Below are positions 6,878 through 6,929 of a DNA stretch of 6,929 bases, one piece after another. The notes under the pieces are model-generated. The model ran no database searches. It was not told where the DNA came from and worked only from the letters and a program-made list of their open reading frames with translations. Origin of the DNA: Bacteroidales bacterium Bact_23 (GTDB lineage Bacteria > Bacteroidota > Bacteroidia > Bacteroidales > Lentimicrobiaceae); contig LUZO01000188.1 in NCBI GenBank assembly GCA_001603685.1, forward strand, positions 1 through 6,929. The letters are read 5' to 3'. Each line of letters begins with the position of its first letter. Positions within the stretch are counted from its first letter, which is position 1. A program made the position numbers and the translations under genes.

Positions 6878-6929
6878 ATTCACGGTCTGGTTTTGCGATG
6901 TTGTTTTGCTGATTTGTCTTTACTAAGGC

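Noticed and set aside
1..6929. Outer-membrane channel gene (TolC family), mobile elements, CRISPR, tRNA
   Set aside because: None is visible in any frame or as a repeat. A channel gene, if linked, must lie outside the window.

Overview
The window reads as chromosomal DNA of a Bacteroidota (probably Bacteroidales-like) bacterium. This is inferred from AT-rich translation starts mostly lacking a Shine-Dalgarno box, a lipoprotein-type efflux adaptor, and small proteins of a type I associate only with that phylum. No rRNA, tRNA, transposase, phage gene or CRISPR array was seen.

Left part (11-4524, + strand): a compact three-gene operon. It encodes a periplasmic membrane-fusion lipoprotein, a 1040-residue RND inner-membrane pump of the hydrophobe/amphiphile (HAE1, AcrB-like) type, and a 98-residue PII-like protein whose start lies 8 nt after the pump stop. 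The pump and adaptor would form two of the three parts of a tripartite exporter. The outer-membrane channel is not in the window and may lie upstream. The PII-like protein resembles the PII 'new group' known to travel with RND pumps, so it is a candidate cytoplasmic sensor or regulator of the pump. The operon ends in a strong terminator-like structure (4591-4680) preceded by a second hairpin.

Middle part (4722-5657, - strand): a convergent single gene for a radical SAM enzyme with a CX3CX2C cluster site and a C-terminal winged-helix-like domain. Its substrate is unknown. It has its own purine-rich ribosome binding site and a 160-220 nt leader region.

Right part (5881-6877, - strand): two consecutive genes 22 nt apart encoding uncharacterised soluble proteins of about 241 and 82 residues. 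They end in a clear intrinsic terminator (5821-5843), which separates them from the radical SAM gene. All five genes with visible ends appear intact. The most interesting items are the PII-like partner of an AcrB-class pump, the methionine-rich loop in that pump, and the structured RNA downstream of the operon.
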